From assembly GCA_016926925.1 (NCBI GenBank), contig JAFGNQ010000341.1, positions 1 through 17,260 on the forward strand: a stretch of 17,260 nt of DNA, read 5' to 3'. A model generated the notes under the pieces. The model did not search any database. It was not told the DNA's origin and saw only the letters and a list, made by a program, of their open reading frames with translations. The translations under genes were made by a program, and so were the position numbers. Below are positions 8,319 through 15,171 of this stretch, in pieces. Source of the DNA: Candidatus Aminicenantota bacterium. GTDB taxonomy: Bacteria > Acidobacteriota > Aminicenantia > Aminicenantales > Aminicenantaceae. Position 1 is the stretch's first letter. Each line of letters begins with the position of its first letter.

Positions 8319-8460
8319 CTAATTGAATGATGTCCCTTTTTGTTAGACATACGTCACCAATTAAGGACACTGATACCTTCCGCACATCGGAATTCTTGGG
8401 AAACGATTTGGCATAGCAATTGCATATTTATAGTGCTGAAAGGCAAAGAGGAGAAGAAAA
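8319..8460 (+). other. Upstream regulatory region of the FecR/Trp-rich gene
   Basis: This 142-nt segment lies between the repeat element and the next ATG. It contains the sigma-54 promoter, the ribosome site GAGGAG (8448-8453, 7 nt before the ATG) and an imperfect inverted pair, TGTCC at 8331-8335 and GGACA at 8365-8369. That pair sits about 60-90 nt upstream of the predicted transcription start, where an activator of sigma-54 could bind. The activator-site idea is speculative. Confidence 0.3.
8409..8424 (+). promoter_or_regulatory. Sigma-54 (-24/-12) promoter
   Basis: TGGCATAGCAATTGCA matches the sigma-54 consensus TGGYAYR-N4-TTGCW at every specified position. The invariant GG (8410-8411) and GC (8422-8423) are separated by exactly 10 nt. 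Transcription would start near 8434-8436, giving a short leader of about 25 nt carrying the GAGGAG ribosome site. Sigma-54 promoters need an ATP-driven enhancer-binding activator, so the downstream gene is probably switched on by a specific signal. The exact match and its position directly before a gene make it credible without experiment. Confidence 0.7.
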
Positions 8461-10170
8461 ATGAAAAAATTCAGTTCGCTAATCATTCTTCTTCTTTCCA
8501 TAATCATCGCTTCGCAAGCGGAAGATATCGATTATGTAAATTATTCCGTAGCCCGCTTGTCCTATGTTATGGGCAGTTCTTACATCCAACGGGCATCCGA
8601 CCTTGCCTATGAGGAAGGAGTCGTGAACATGCCTATCGGCGAAGGAGATCGCATCGGAACGACGGATGGCCGGGTAGAGATATTTTTCGGACGGGGTAAT
8701 TATTTCCGTTTAAACAACGATACTAAAGTGGATTTTTTATCACTTCCTACAAAAACAAACGACCTTACTCAGGTGAGAATCTGGTCCGGTAACATCTATT
8801 TCAGTATCGATTCCCTCGCAGGAGAAAAGAGCATCGAGATCCACAGCTCCGATGTCTCCGTATACATTCTGGATGAAGGACTCTACAGGATTGACGTCAG
8901 GCCGAATCAGGGGACGGAAATTTTTGTTTTCAAGGGTCTCGTCGAAGCGGCGGGAGAGTCCGGTTCGATACTCATTAAAGAAGCCCAAAGAATAGAAGCC
9001 GAAAACGGCCGTTTGATCGACATTCCAACCCGGTTTTATGCAACGGCAGAGGACAGCTTCGACAGATGGAGTGAGTCCCGGGAAACTCAGCTGAGAGAAC
9101 GCATGGCCAGAACATACCTTCCCGACGAGATGTACGATTTTGAACATGAGCTCACGACGTACGGCCACTGGGCATACATTTCCCCCTACGGCAATGTTTG
9201 GATTCCCGGGAGGCTGGACTCAGATTGGCGGCCTTACTACAACGGCAGGTGGGTTTGGATGCGCATCTGCGGTTGGACTTGGCTTCCCTACGAACCCTGG
9301 GGGTGGGTTACCTTTCACTTCGGGCGCTGGCAATGGTCTTTCGGCACAGGTTGGTACTGGATCCCCACCAACATTTGGGGACCCGGATGGGTCAGCTGGT
9401 ACTGGGGGCATGACTATTGCGGCTGGACACCATTGAGCTATCGTGGATACCCAGGTGTGATCATCAACAACATCTATTACGACAGATACTCGGGAGCCTC
9501 TTACCCTCATGCTTCAAGAGCGCTCACCGTGGTGCACAAGAATCAGCTTCAGTCGAGACACATCGCCAAGGTGGCATTGAGTCCGGATTCCATAAAAGGA
9601 ATCAGCAAAATCCAACTGACGAAAGCGATGCCTGCACTGAGACCGGAGAATAGCAACCTGTCCGTGGAGAAACTCAGCGGAAACAAAGTTTTTCTCCATA
9701 GAAGTGAGCAAGAATCTCGATTCGAGGATTCTTCGAGAGCCATGAAGGACGCGCTCCAAAAAAGAGAATCTACGTACATCAACAAAACTGTAAAAGGGAC
9801 TTCTTTTTCCACCCCTGCTTCAAAAAGGGATAAACGAATTAGAAAGGAGACGGGCTATCCTTCTTCCGATGAAATCAGTATTCGAAAATTCGCAGGAGAC
9901 ACAAGAACAAATAGTTCAAAATCCGCGATGAGCCGCTTTTACGACTACTTCAACAAAGAGAGCCGAAAATCGAGCATAGACCGGTATTCAAGGAGTTCAT
10001 CACGCGATGCATACTCGGGCACTGTAAAATCCGGGTCTTCTACAGAGTCGAAATCATCCTCAATCCGCTCATCGCGAAGTTCAACCTCGAAAACCTCATC
10101 CAAGAAATCCTCACAGGCAAAATCATCCCGGTCGAAAAGCTCGACGCGTACAAAAAAGAAGAAAAAATAA
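8461..10170 (+). CDS. Secreted FecR-domain / Trp-rich (DUF6600-like) protein with Ser/Lys tail
   Basis: A 569-residue exported protein. Residues 1-20 form a signal peptide with a likely cleavage after SQA. Residues about 55-195 resemble a FecR domain (GEGDRIGTTDGRVEIFF, ...RIWSGNIYF, ...VFKGLVEA), a beta-rich fold found in cell-surface and signalling proteins. Residues 234-327 carry 18 tryptophans in 94 residues in WVW, WTW, WGW and WYW patterns with prolines and glycines, resembling the DUF6600-type segment that often follows FecR. Two cysteines flank its second half (C270, C320) and could form a disulfide. The C-terminal part is increasingly polar, and the last 75 residues are almost only Ser, Lys, Arg and Thr, ending in five lysines. 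The function is unknown; an extracytoplasmic binding or structural role is inferred. It has its own sigma-54 promoter and converges with the PBP gene, only 18 nt away. Confidence 0.85.
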   Translation: MKKFSSLIILLLSIIIASQAEDIDYVNYSVARLSYVMGSSYIQRASDLAYEEGVVNMPIGEGDRIGTTDGRVEIFFGRGNYFRLNNDTKVDFLSLPTKTNDLTQVRIWSGNIYFSIDSLAGEKSIEIHSSDVSVYILDEGLYRIDVRPNQGTEIFVFKGLVEAAGESGSILIKEAQRIEAENGRLIDIPTRFYATAEDSFDRWSESRETQLRERMARTYLPDEMYDFEHELTTYGHWAYISPYGNVWIPGRLDSDWRPYYNGRWVWMRICGWTWLPYEPWGWVTFHFGRWQWSFGTGWYWIPTNIWGPGWVSWYWGHDYCGWTPLSYRGYPGVIINNIYYDRYSGASYPHASRALTVVHKNQLQSRHIAKVALSPDSIKGISKIQLTKAMPALRPENSNLSVEKLSGNKVFLHRSEQESRFEDSSRAMKDALQKRESTYINKTVKGTSFSTPASKRDKRIRKETGYPSSDEISIRKFAGDTRTNSSKSAMSRFYDYFNKESRKSSIDRYSRSSSRDAYSGTVKSGSSTESKSSSIRSSRSSTSKTSSKKSSQAKSSRSKSSTRTKKKKK

Positions 10171-10188
10171 TCCGGAAGAGAAAGCGTG

Positions 10189-12666
10189 TCAGTTGTTCGC
10201 TGCCTGCTTTTTGAGGATTTCGTAATAATCCAGGGTCATCATGTGATCTTCGTGGGAACAAAACCGGTTCGGCTCGGTTCCCGGAATGAAGACTTCTCTG
10301 AAAGGGAATAAGCAGAAAGGCGTAGCCAGCAACCCGGTTTTATAGTCGATATCCGCGAAGGATAAATTCGGAGGAACCTCAAATTCCTCCTCGACAGGAT
10401 CCTCCCCATTCTCCTCTGCAGCCCTCGTTTCTTCTTCGACGATCCGCTGGAAAAAATCGACCCAGACAGGCAGGCCGGCGACCGCTCCTGACTGTCTATC
10501 CCCGATAGGTATCCTTGCCTCGGGATGTCCGATCCATACTCCGGCACATAGAGAAGGAGAAAACCCGATAAACCAGGCATCGGCAAAATCATTGGTCGTC
10601 CCCGTTTTTCCACCGAGAGGTTTTTTGATATGCTTGGCAGCCTGCGCCGTCCCCCTCTGCACCACTCCCTGAAGCAAAGAAGTCATGATGTAAGCAATCT
10701 GGGGAGAGATGACCTCTTCGGATTCAACTTGAGCTTCTTCCAGGATATTGCCTTCTTTATCTTCGATATGAGTCATAAAGTAAGGTTTGATGCGAACACC
10801 CTTGTTGGGAAAAGTCGAAAATGCGGAAACAAGCTCGATAAGCGGAACTTCGAAAGCACCCAGAGAAAGAGACATATACGGGTATATTGTCGATGTTAAA
10901 CCGAATTTTTTGCAGTAAGCGACTCCTGTCTGCGGAGAGATGTAATTGAGGATTTTCGCCGTTACGATATTTCGCGATTCTTCCAGTCCGATTCGAAGGG
11001 TCACCGACCCTTTAAATCTGGAGTCATAGTTGGGAGGAGCCCAAATATCGCCGGACCATTTGTCCTCAAACTCAGTCGGCTCGTCCACGATTATAGAAGC
11101 AGCAGTGTAATTGTTCTCCAAAGCAGCCGTGTAAAGGAGAGGCTTGATAACTGAGCCGGACTGTCTCTTGGCCTGGATAGCCTGATTGTACTTCAGCCTG
11201 TCGAATGAGTAACCGCCGACCATGGCCTTGATCTGCCCGCTCAGGGGATCGATGGATAAAAACGCTCCTTCAAGGATAGGCTCCTGCTCGAGAGAGAGGA
11301 CGACCTCTTTTTTCTCCTCATCCAGCTCGTTGACTTTGGCAAGGATGATATCGCCCCTTTTGATGAGCTTTTTAAGGCTTTTGGTTTTTGTCCAGGCAAT
11401 GTCTTTGTTGGAGATTTTCCCGAAATAACCCTTGATTTTCAGGGTGGCTGTTGCTGTCTCAGAAGAAAGGACAACGCCTTCGATGAGCTGACCGAGCCGA
11501 ACTTCCGGCCCGCGCCAGTTTTTGAGATATATCTCTCCTGATTGAGGATCCTTGACGCTTTCAGTCAAGTCTTCCAGATTTTCTATACCTTTATCCAGAA
11601 GGTTCGTTTGAACGCCTCTCCAACCATCTCTTTTGTCGAGAACATGAAGTTGTTTCACCAGGGCCTCTTCCGCATATTTCTGGTAATTTATATTAAGAGT
11701 GGTGTAGACCCTCAAACCTTGCGTGTACAGAGCATCCGCTCCATAGTTCGCTTCCAAGTATTTCCTGACCTCTTCCTTAAAGTAGGCTGCGAAGCCTGAA
11801 GTTCCCCGATACAGTGGCAGAACATTCATCGGCTTTCGTCGCGCCTCTTCGCCCGTTTCCTCAGTAATATATCCTTCGGCGATCATCCTGTTGATGACAT
11901 GATTGCGGCGACCGAAAGTCCGGTCGGGATTACGGTAGGGCGAATACACTCCGGGCCCCCTGAATATTCCCGTAATCATGGCCGCCTCTTCCAAGTTCAG
12001 CTCGGCTGCGGGTTTCCCGAAATACAGTTGCGCTGCCGCCTCCACTCCATAAGCCCCATGACCGAGGTTGAATTGGTTGCAGTACAAGGTCAAAATCTTT
12101 TCTTTTGAGTACTTTCTCTCGATCTTGAGAGCCAGTAACACTTCCTTGAGTTTCCGGCGCAGGGTTTGCTTCCGGTGAAGAAAGAGTTCTCTGGCCAGTT
12201 GCTGGCTGATTGTGCTTCCCCCATGAAGCCTTCTCGGGGTTAATATGAGCTTGACATCTTCCTTAAGGGCCCGCAACATACCTAAAAAATCGATACCCTT
12301 GTGCCTGAAAAAACGGGGATCTTCAGTGGCGATGATGGCCTGCTTCAGAACTTCCGGAATCTCTTCGTAAGTGACCTCGATTCTCTTTTCTATGGCATAT
12401 TCGCCGATTGGCTCTCCATTATCGGCATAGATGTAGGTGATGATGTTCGGTTCGAATTCTTCCAGCTCGGCAATGGAAGGAAGATTCTGAAGGATAGCCT
12501 TATAGGCACCAATCAATATTCCCAGAGTCAACACAGTAAGTACGGCAAGAACGAGCACAGCTTTCCTGAGTATCTTTTTCTTAGTGATATTCTTGAAATT
12601 CAGCTTGCGAAATCTAATGATAAGTCTTTTAGGCACGACTCCAAATATAACAAAAATCCCTTTCAC
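10189..12666 (-). CDS. Class A penicillin-binding protein (PBP1A-type)
   Basis: A bifunctional peptidoglycan synthase of about 825 residues anchored in the inner membrane, polymerising lipid II and cross-linking peptides. Numbered from the GTG at 12666: a basic cytoplasmic tail, a membrane helix at about 36-58, then the GT51 glycosyltransferase with catalytic E115 in ATEDPRFFRHKG, GGSTISQQLARELFL and ERKYSKEKILTLYCNQ. A linker follows, then the transpeptidase with SxxK S505-K508 (SVIK), SxN S564-N566 (SRN) and KTGT 687-690. All catalytic motifs are intact. The frame stays open up to a TTG at 12702, but codons 2-3 of that version are a perfect TATAAT and it has no ribosome site. GTG at 12666 or 12636 is therefore more likely; none has a strong Shine-Dalgarno. 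The gene lies downstream of tmk on the same strand and converges on the FecR-type gene. Confidence 0.92.
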   Translation of the reverse strand: MKGIFVIFGVVPKRLIIRFRKLNFKNITKKKILRKAVLVLAVLTVLTLGILIGAYKAILQNLPSIAELEEFEPNIITYIYADNGEPIGEYAIEKRIEVTYEEIPEVLKQAIIATEDPRFFRHKGIDFLGMLRALKEDVKLILTPRRLHGGSTISQQLARELFLHRKQTLRRKLKEVLLALKIERKYSKEKILTLYCNQFNLGHGAYGVEAAAQLYFGKPAAELNLEEAAMITGIFRGPGVYSPYRNPDRTFGRRNHVINRMIAEGYITEETGEEARRKPMNVLPLYRGTSGFAAYFKEEVRKYLEANYGADALYTQGLRVYTTLNINYQKYAEEALVKQLHVLDKRDGWRGVQTNLLDKGIENLEDLTESVKDPQSGEIYLKNWRGPEVRLGQLIEGVVLSSETATATLKIKGYFGKISNKDIAWTKTKSLKKLIKRGDIILAKVNELDEEKKEVVLSLEQEPILEGAFLSIDPLSGQIKAMVGGYSFDRLKYNQAIQAKRQSGSVIKPLLYTAALENNYTAASIIVDEPTEFEDKWSGDIWAPPNYDSRFKGSVTLRIGLEESRNIVTAKILNYISPQTGVAYCKKFGLTSTIYPYMSLSLGAFEVPLIELVSAFSTFPNKGVRIKPYFMTHIEDKEGNILEEAQVESEEVISPQIAYIMTSLLQGVVQRGTAQAAKHIKKPLGGKTGTTNDFADAWFIGFSPSLCAGVWIGHPEARIPIGDRQSGAVAGLPVWVDFFQRIVEEETRAAEENGEDPVEEEFEVPPNLSFADIDYKTGLLATPFCLFPFREVFIPGTEPNRFCSHEDHMMTLDYYEILKKQAANN

Positions 12667-12693
12667 GGTCCAGATACCAAAGCATCTGGATTC

Positions 12694-12699
12694 ATTATA
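12694..12699 (-). promoter_or_regulatory. Possible -10 box (TATAAT) before the PBP gene
   Basis: On the minus strand a perfect TATAAT lies inside the longest open frame of the PBP gene, 28-58 nt upstream of its two GTG start candidates. The best -35-like hexamer, TTGACG, is 13 nt upstream, shorter than the usual 16-18 nt spacer, so promoter activity is uncertain and the gene may instead be read from tmk. Confidence 0.3.
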
Positions 12700-12764
12700 C
12701 AAGAGGAAATGGCGTCAAGAATCTGAACTGAGGGGACCCATTCCATCCGATTCAAGCCGGCTGT

Positions 12765-13382
12765 CTAGACAAGGAGCGGCTCAAGGCGCGCCAAAGTGAT
12801 CTTTTCGATGGTTTCGGCGATTTCTTCCCGGGATTGGGACGCATCGATGTGGATGATATTTTCCCCTTTCATGCTCCTGAATAGCCGGCGGACTTGAATG
12901 AGGTAATCTTCCCGTTCGAAGAGCACGTCCTTTGTTCCCCTGTCCGCAATCCTTTCCAGCCCCCTCTCCGGTATGACGTCCAGAATGAACACCAAATCCG
13001 GCTTTGCGGCAAAGGCCTCGTTCATCCGGCGAATAAGATCAGGGTCAATCCCCTTGGCTCCTTGGTAGGCAATCGTTGAAAAATAATAGCGGTCCAGGAT
13101 GACAGCCTTCTTTGCATCCAGAGAAGGGAGCAAGTTTTCTTCAACGTTTTCCCTCCGGTCCTTCTGGAACAAATCCAGCTCCTCCTGAGGAGTAACAGAA
13201 TCAGCATGAGCCGCCTTCTCCTTGATTTCACGCCCCCACCGGCCCAGGGAAGGCTCCCGAAAATAGACTGCGGCGATACCCCTATCATTCAGTTTGTTCA
13301 ATAGAATTTGGGCTTGCGTCGTCTTTCCCGAACCGTCTATGCCTTCGAAGACGATAAGAATGCCTTTTTTGAGTTTTTTCAT
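12765..13382 (-). CDS. tmk: Thymidylate kinase
   Basis: A 205-residue cytosolic nucleoside-monophosphate kinase, the usual Tmk length, phosphorylating dTMP to dTDP for DNA synthesis. Visible features: P-loop FEGIDGSGKTT (residues 12-22), the REPSLGRWGREI segment at about 42-53, the LFQKDRRENVEENLLPSL helix, and DRYYFSTIAYQGAKG, the family DR(Y/H) motif. The substrate-loop segment reads REPS rather than the common bacterial REPGGT, a known type of variation in the wider family that could relax base specificity. An AGGA lies 9 nt before the ATG. The PBP gene follows 62 nt downstream on the same strand, and the htrA gene is divergent. Confidence 0.9.
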   Translation of the reverse strand: MKKLKKGILIVFEGIDGSGKTTQAQILLNKLNDRGIAAVYFREPSLGRWGREIKEKAAHADSVTPQEELDLFQKDRRENVEENLLPSLDAKKAVILDRYYFSTIAYQGAKGIDPDLIRRMNEAFAAKPDLVFILDVIPERGLERIADRGTKDVLFEREDYLIQVRRLFRSMKGENIIHIDASQSREEIAETIEKITLARLEPLLV

Positions 13383-13674
13383 CCACCAATTTCCTGGTCA
13401 GTCCCCTCGGCACGAGATGATCCGGCACACTGCAAGGCACGAAAAATGCAACTGACCTGCAAGATTTTCTCCATTTTTTGCACTTACGGCTATGCCGAGG
13501 TTCTCATACAGAGTAAACAGACCCATCAAAAAAGTAAACAAAAATCAGAAAGCATTCCCCCGCAACCTTTTACCGGAAATGTGGTTATAAATAAGTAGCC
13601 TTGATGGAATTTAACGCACATTGAAAAATTGAGCGCGTTATGATAATTTATTGACAGATTTCGGAGGTCGAAAA
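13383..13674. other. Divergent intergenic region between tmk and htrA
   Basis: A 292-nt non-coding gap that must serve both directions. Toward htrA there is a weak pair, TTGAAA (13621-13626) and TAATTT (13644-13649) with a 17-nt spacer, and a direct repeat AGTAAACA at 13512-13519 and 13533-13540, 21 nt apart. Toward tmk, inverted pairs CCTCGGCA/TGCCGAGG (13405-13412, 13493-13500) and GGTCAGT/ACTGACC (13396-13402, 13451-13457) interleave. Repeats this short are expected by chance in a region of this size, so none is called as an established site. Confidence 0.3.
13663..13667 (+). promoter_or_regulatory. Shine-Dalgarno that sets the htrA start
   Basis: GGAGG is 7 nt before the ATG at 13675. 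The frame extends upstream to a TTG at 13651, but that codon lies before this site and lacks its own, so the ATG is the start and the protein begins with the lysine-containing membrane anchor. Confidence 0.75.
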
Positions 13675-15171
13675 ATGAAAAAAACACTCATTGTAGCGAC
13701 TCTGAGTTTTTTCCTCGGTATCCTGATTGCTGGTCTTATATTCATCTATTTCCCGGAAAAAAACTATCAAAAATCGGCTGGTAAAAACGTCTCATCTGCA
13801 GCGCTCTCATCGAACCTCTACGCCTTGCCCTCAGGCCAAGCGAGAGAAGACCTGGACTTCGTAACCATCGCAGAACAAACCGCACCGGCGGTAGTCCAGA
13901 TTACTGCTGAAAAAATTGAAAAGAGAAGGTCTTTCGGTTTTTTCGACGATCCCTTCGAAGATTTTTGGGATCGGTTCTTCCAGTCTCCCAGACCGAGGGA
14001 AAAGGAATTTCGGGCGACTTCCGGAGGCACGGGATTCTTCATCAGCGCTGACGGCTATATCCTGACAAATAACCATATTGTCGAAAACGCCGTCGATGTG
14101 CGAGTCGTCTCTTTAAATGGAGAAAGCTACAAGGCGGATCTCGTCGGTACGGATCCCAGGACGGATCTGGCACTCTTGAAAGTCAAAGGAGAGAACCTCC
14201 CCTCCTTAACATTAGGCGATTCAGCCGATTTGAAAGTCGGAGAGTGGGTGCTTGCCGTAGGGAATCCATTGGGATTGTCCCACACCGTCACAGCCGGGAT
14301 CGTGAGCGCCAAAGGCAGACAGCTAACAGGCTCGAATGCTCCCGAGTACCAGGATTTCATCCAAACGGACGCGTCCATCAACCGCGGAAACAGCGGCGGC
14401 CCCCTTATCAACATGAAGGGCGATGTCGTCGGAATCACCAGCATGATCATCTCTCCATCGGGAGGAAACATCGGGATCGGACTGGCCATTCCTTCGGACA
14501 TGGCTAAGTACATCGTTGCACAGCTCAAGACAAGAGGTCGTGTCGTTAGAGGGATGCTGGGAGTCACCATCTACCCCGTAACCGATGAATTCATGGAACT
14601 CCTCAAACTCAAATCGAAAAAAGGTGCGGTCATCAACGAAGTGACACCGGGTTCACCTGCCGAAAAAGCAGGACTGCAAACCTACGACGTCATAATCGCC
14701 GTGAACGGAGAGCCGATAAAAGATAATAATGATGTCCGATTCAAAATTGCGGAGACAGAACCCGGAACCGAGGTAGAGCTCAAAGTGATCCGGGACGAAA
14801 AAGAAATGGAAGTCAAGGTGAAGGTAGCCGAACTGGATCCCGTTGAAGAGAAAGAGGAGCAGGCAGCTGCGGAAAAAGATATAGGAATAACGGTTCAAGA
14901 AATGACGCCGAGACTCGCTCAGCGCTACGGATTCAAGACAGAGGAAGGACTGATTGTCGTTGAAGTCAAGCCTTACAGCGAAGCGGAGAAGAACGGAATC
15001 CAAAAGGGTGATATCATTATCGAAGTCAATAGACGGCCTGCAACCAAGGTCACAGACTTGGAACGGGTCATAAAAAAAGCCGACCCCGGGGATCCGATCA
15101 TGCTCCGCATCGTTAGAGAGAGCAGCGGCCAGGTGCAAAAATACATCGTAACGCTAAGGATACCTGAATGA
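13675..15171 (+). CDS. HtrA/DegP-family (Do) serine protease with two PDZ domains
   Basis: A 498-residue envelope protease/chaperone. Residues 1-27 are a hydrophobic signal or anchor (MKKTLIVATLSFFLG...). The trypsin-like domain carries the triad H134 (TNNHIVENA), D164 (RTDLALL) and S240 (NRGNSGGPL), preceded by the FFDDPFEDFWDRFF region corresponding to the regulatory LA loop. PDZ1 spans about 296-390 (GMLGVTIYPV..., GSPAEKAGLQTYDVIIAVNG) and PDZ2 about 402-498 (DIGITVQEM..., YSEAEKNGIQKGDIIIEVN). This is the two-PDZ layout of DegP/DegQ, which degrade or refold damaged periplasmic proteins. All catalytic residues are present. The stop overlaps the start of the dapF-like gene (ATGA), so the two are coupled. 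DegP, DegQ and MucD cannot be told apart here. Confidence 0.93.
   Translation: MKKTLIVATLSFFLGILIAGLIFIYFPEKNYQKSAGKNVSSAALSSNLYALPSGQAREDLDFVTIAEQTAPAVVQITAEKIEKRRSFGFFDDPFEDFWDRFFQSPRPREKEFRATSGGTGFFISADGYILTNNHIVENAVDVRVVSLNGESYKADLVGTDPRTDLALLKVKGENLPSLTLGDSADLKVGEWVLAVGNPLGLSHTVTAGIVSAKGRQLTGSNAPEYQDFIQTDASINRGNSGGPLINMKGDVVGITSMIISPSGGNIGIGLAIPSDMAKYIVAQLKTRGRVVRGMLGVTIYPVTDEFMELLKLKSKKGAVINEVTPGSPAEKAGLQTYDVIIAVNGEPIKDNNDVRFKIAETEPGTEVELKVIRDEKEMEVKVKVAELDPVEEKEEQAAAEKDIGITVQEMTPRLAQRYGFKTEEGLIVVEVKPYSEAEKNGIQKGDIIIEVNRRPATKVTDLERVIKKADPGDPIMLRIVRESSGQVQKYIVTLRIPE

Noticed and set aside
8340..8612. Plus-strand frame of 90 codons spanning the sigma-54 promoter region
   Set aside because: It starts in the regulatory region and runs out of frame into the FecR-type gene; no ribosome site or recognisable protein features.
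9140..9510. Gly/Pro-rich frames on both strands in the Trp-rich segment
   Set aside because: They are frame-shifted readings of the TGG-rich codons of the real gene.
12762..12771. Perfect 10-base palindrome TGTCTAGACA at the tmk stop
   Set aside because: No room for a hairpin loop and the stop codon explains part of it; chance is sufficient.
13460..13475. Sigma-54-like motif upstream of tmk on the minus strand (TGGAGAAAATCTTGCA)
   Set aside because: GG and GC have the right spacing, but the -24 half matches only TGG; too weak compared with the exact match at 8409.
13562..13575. Second sigma-54-like motif on the minus strand in the divergent region
   Set aside because: The GG-to-GC distance is one base off, which is not tolerated by sigma-54.
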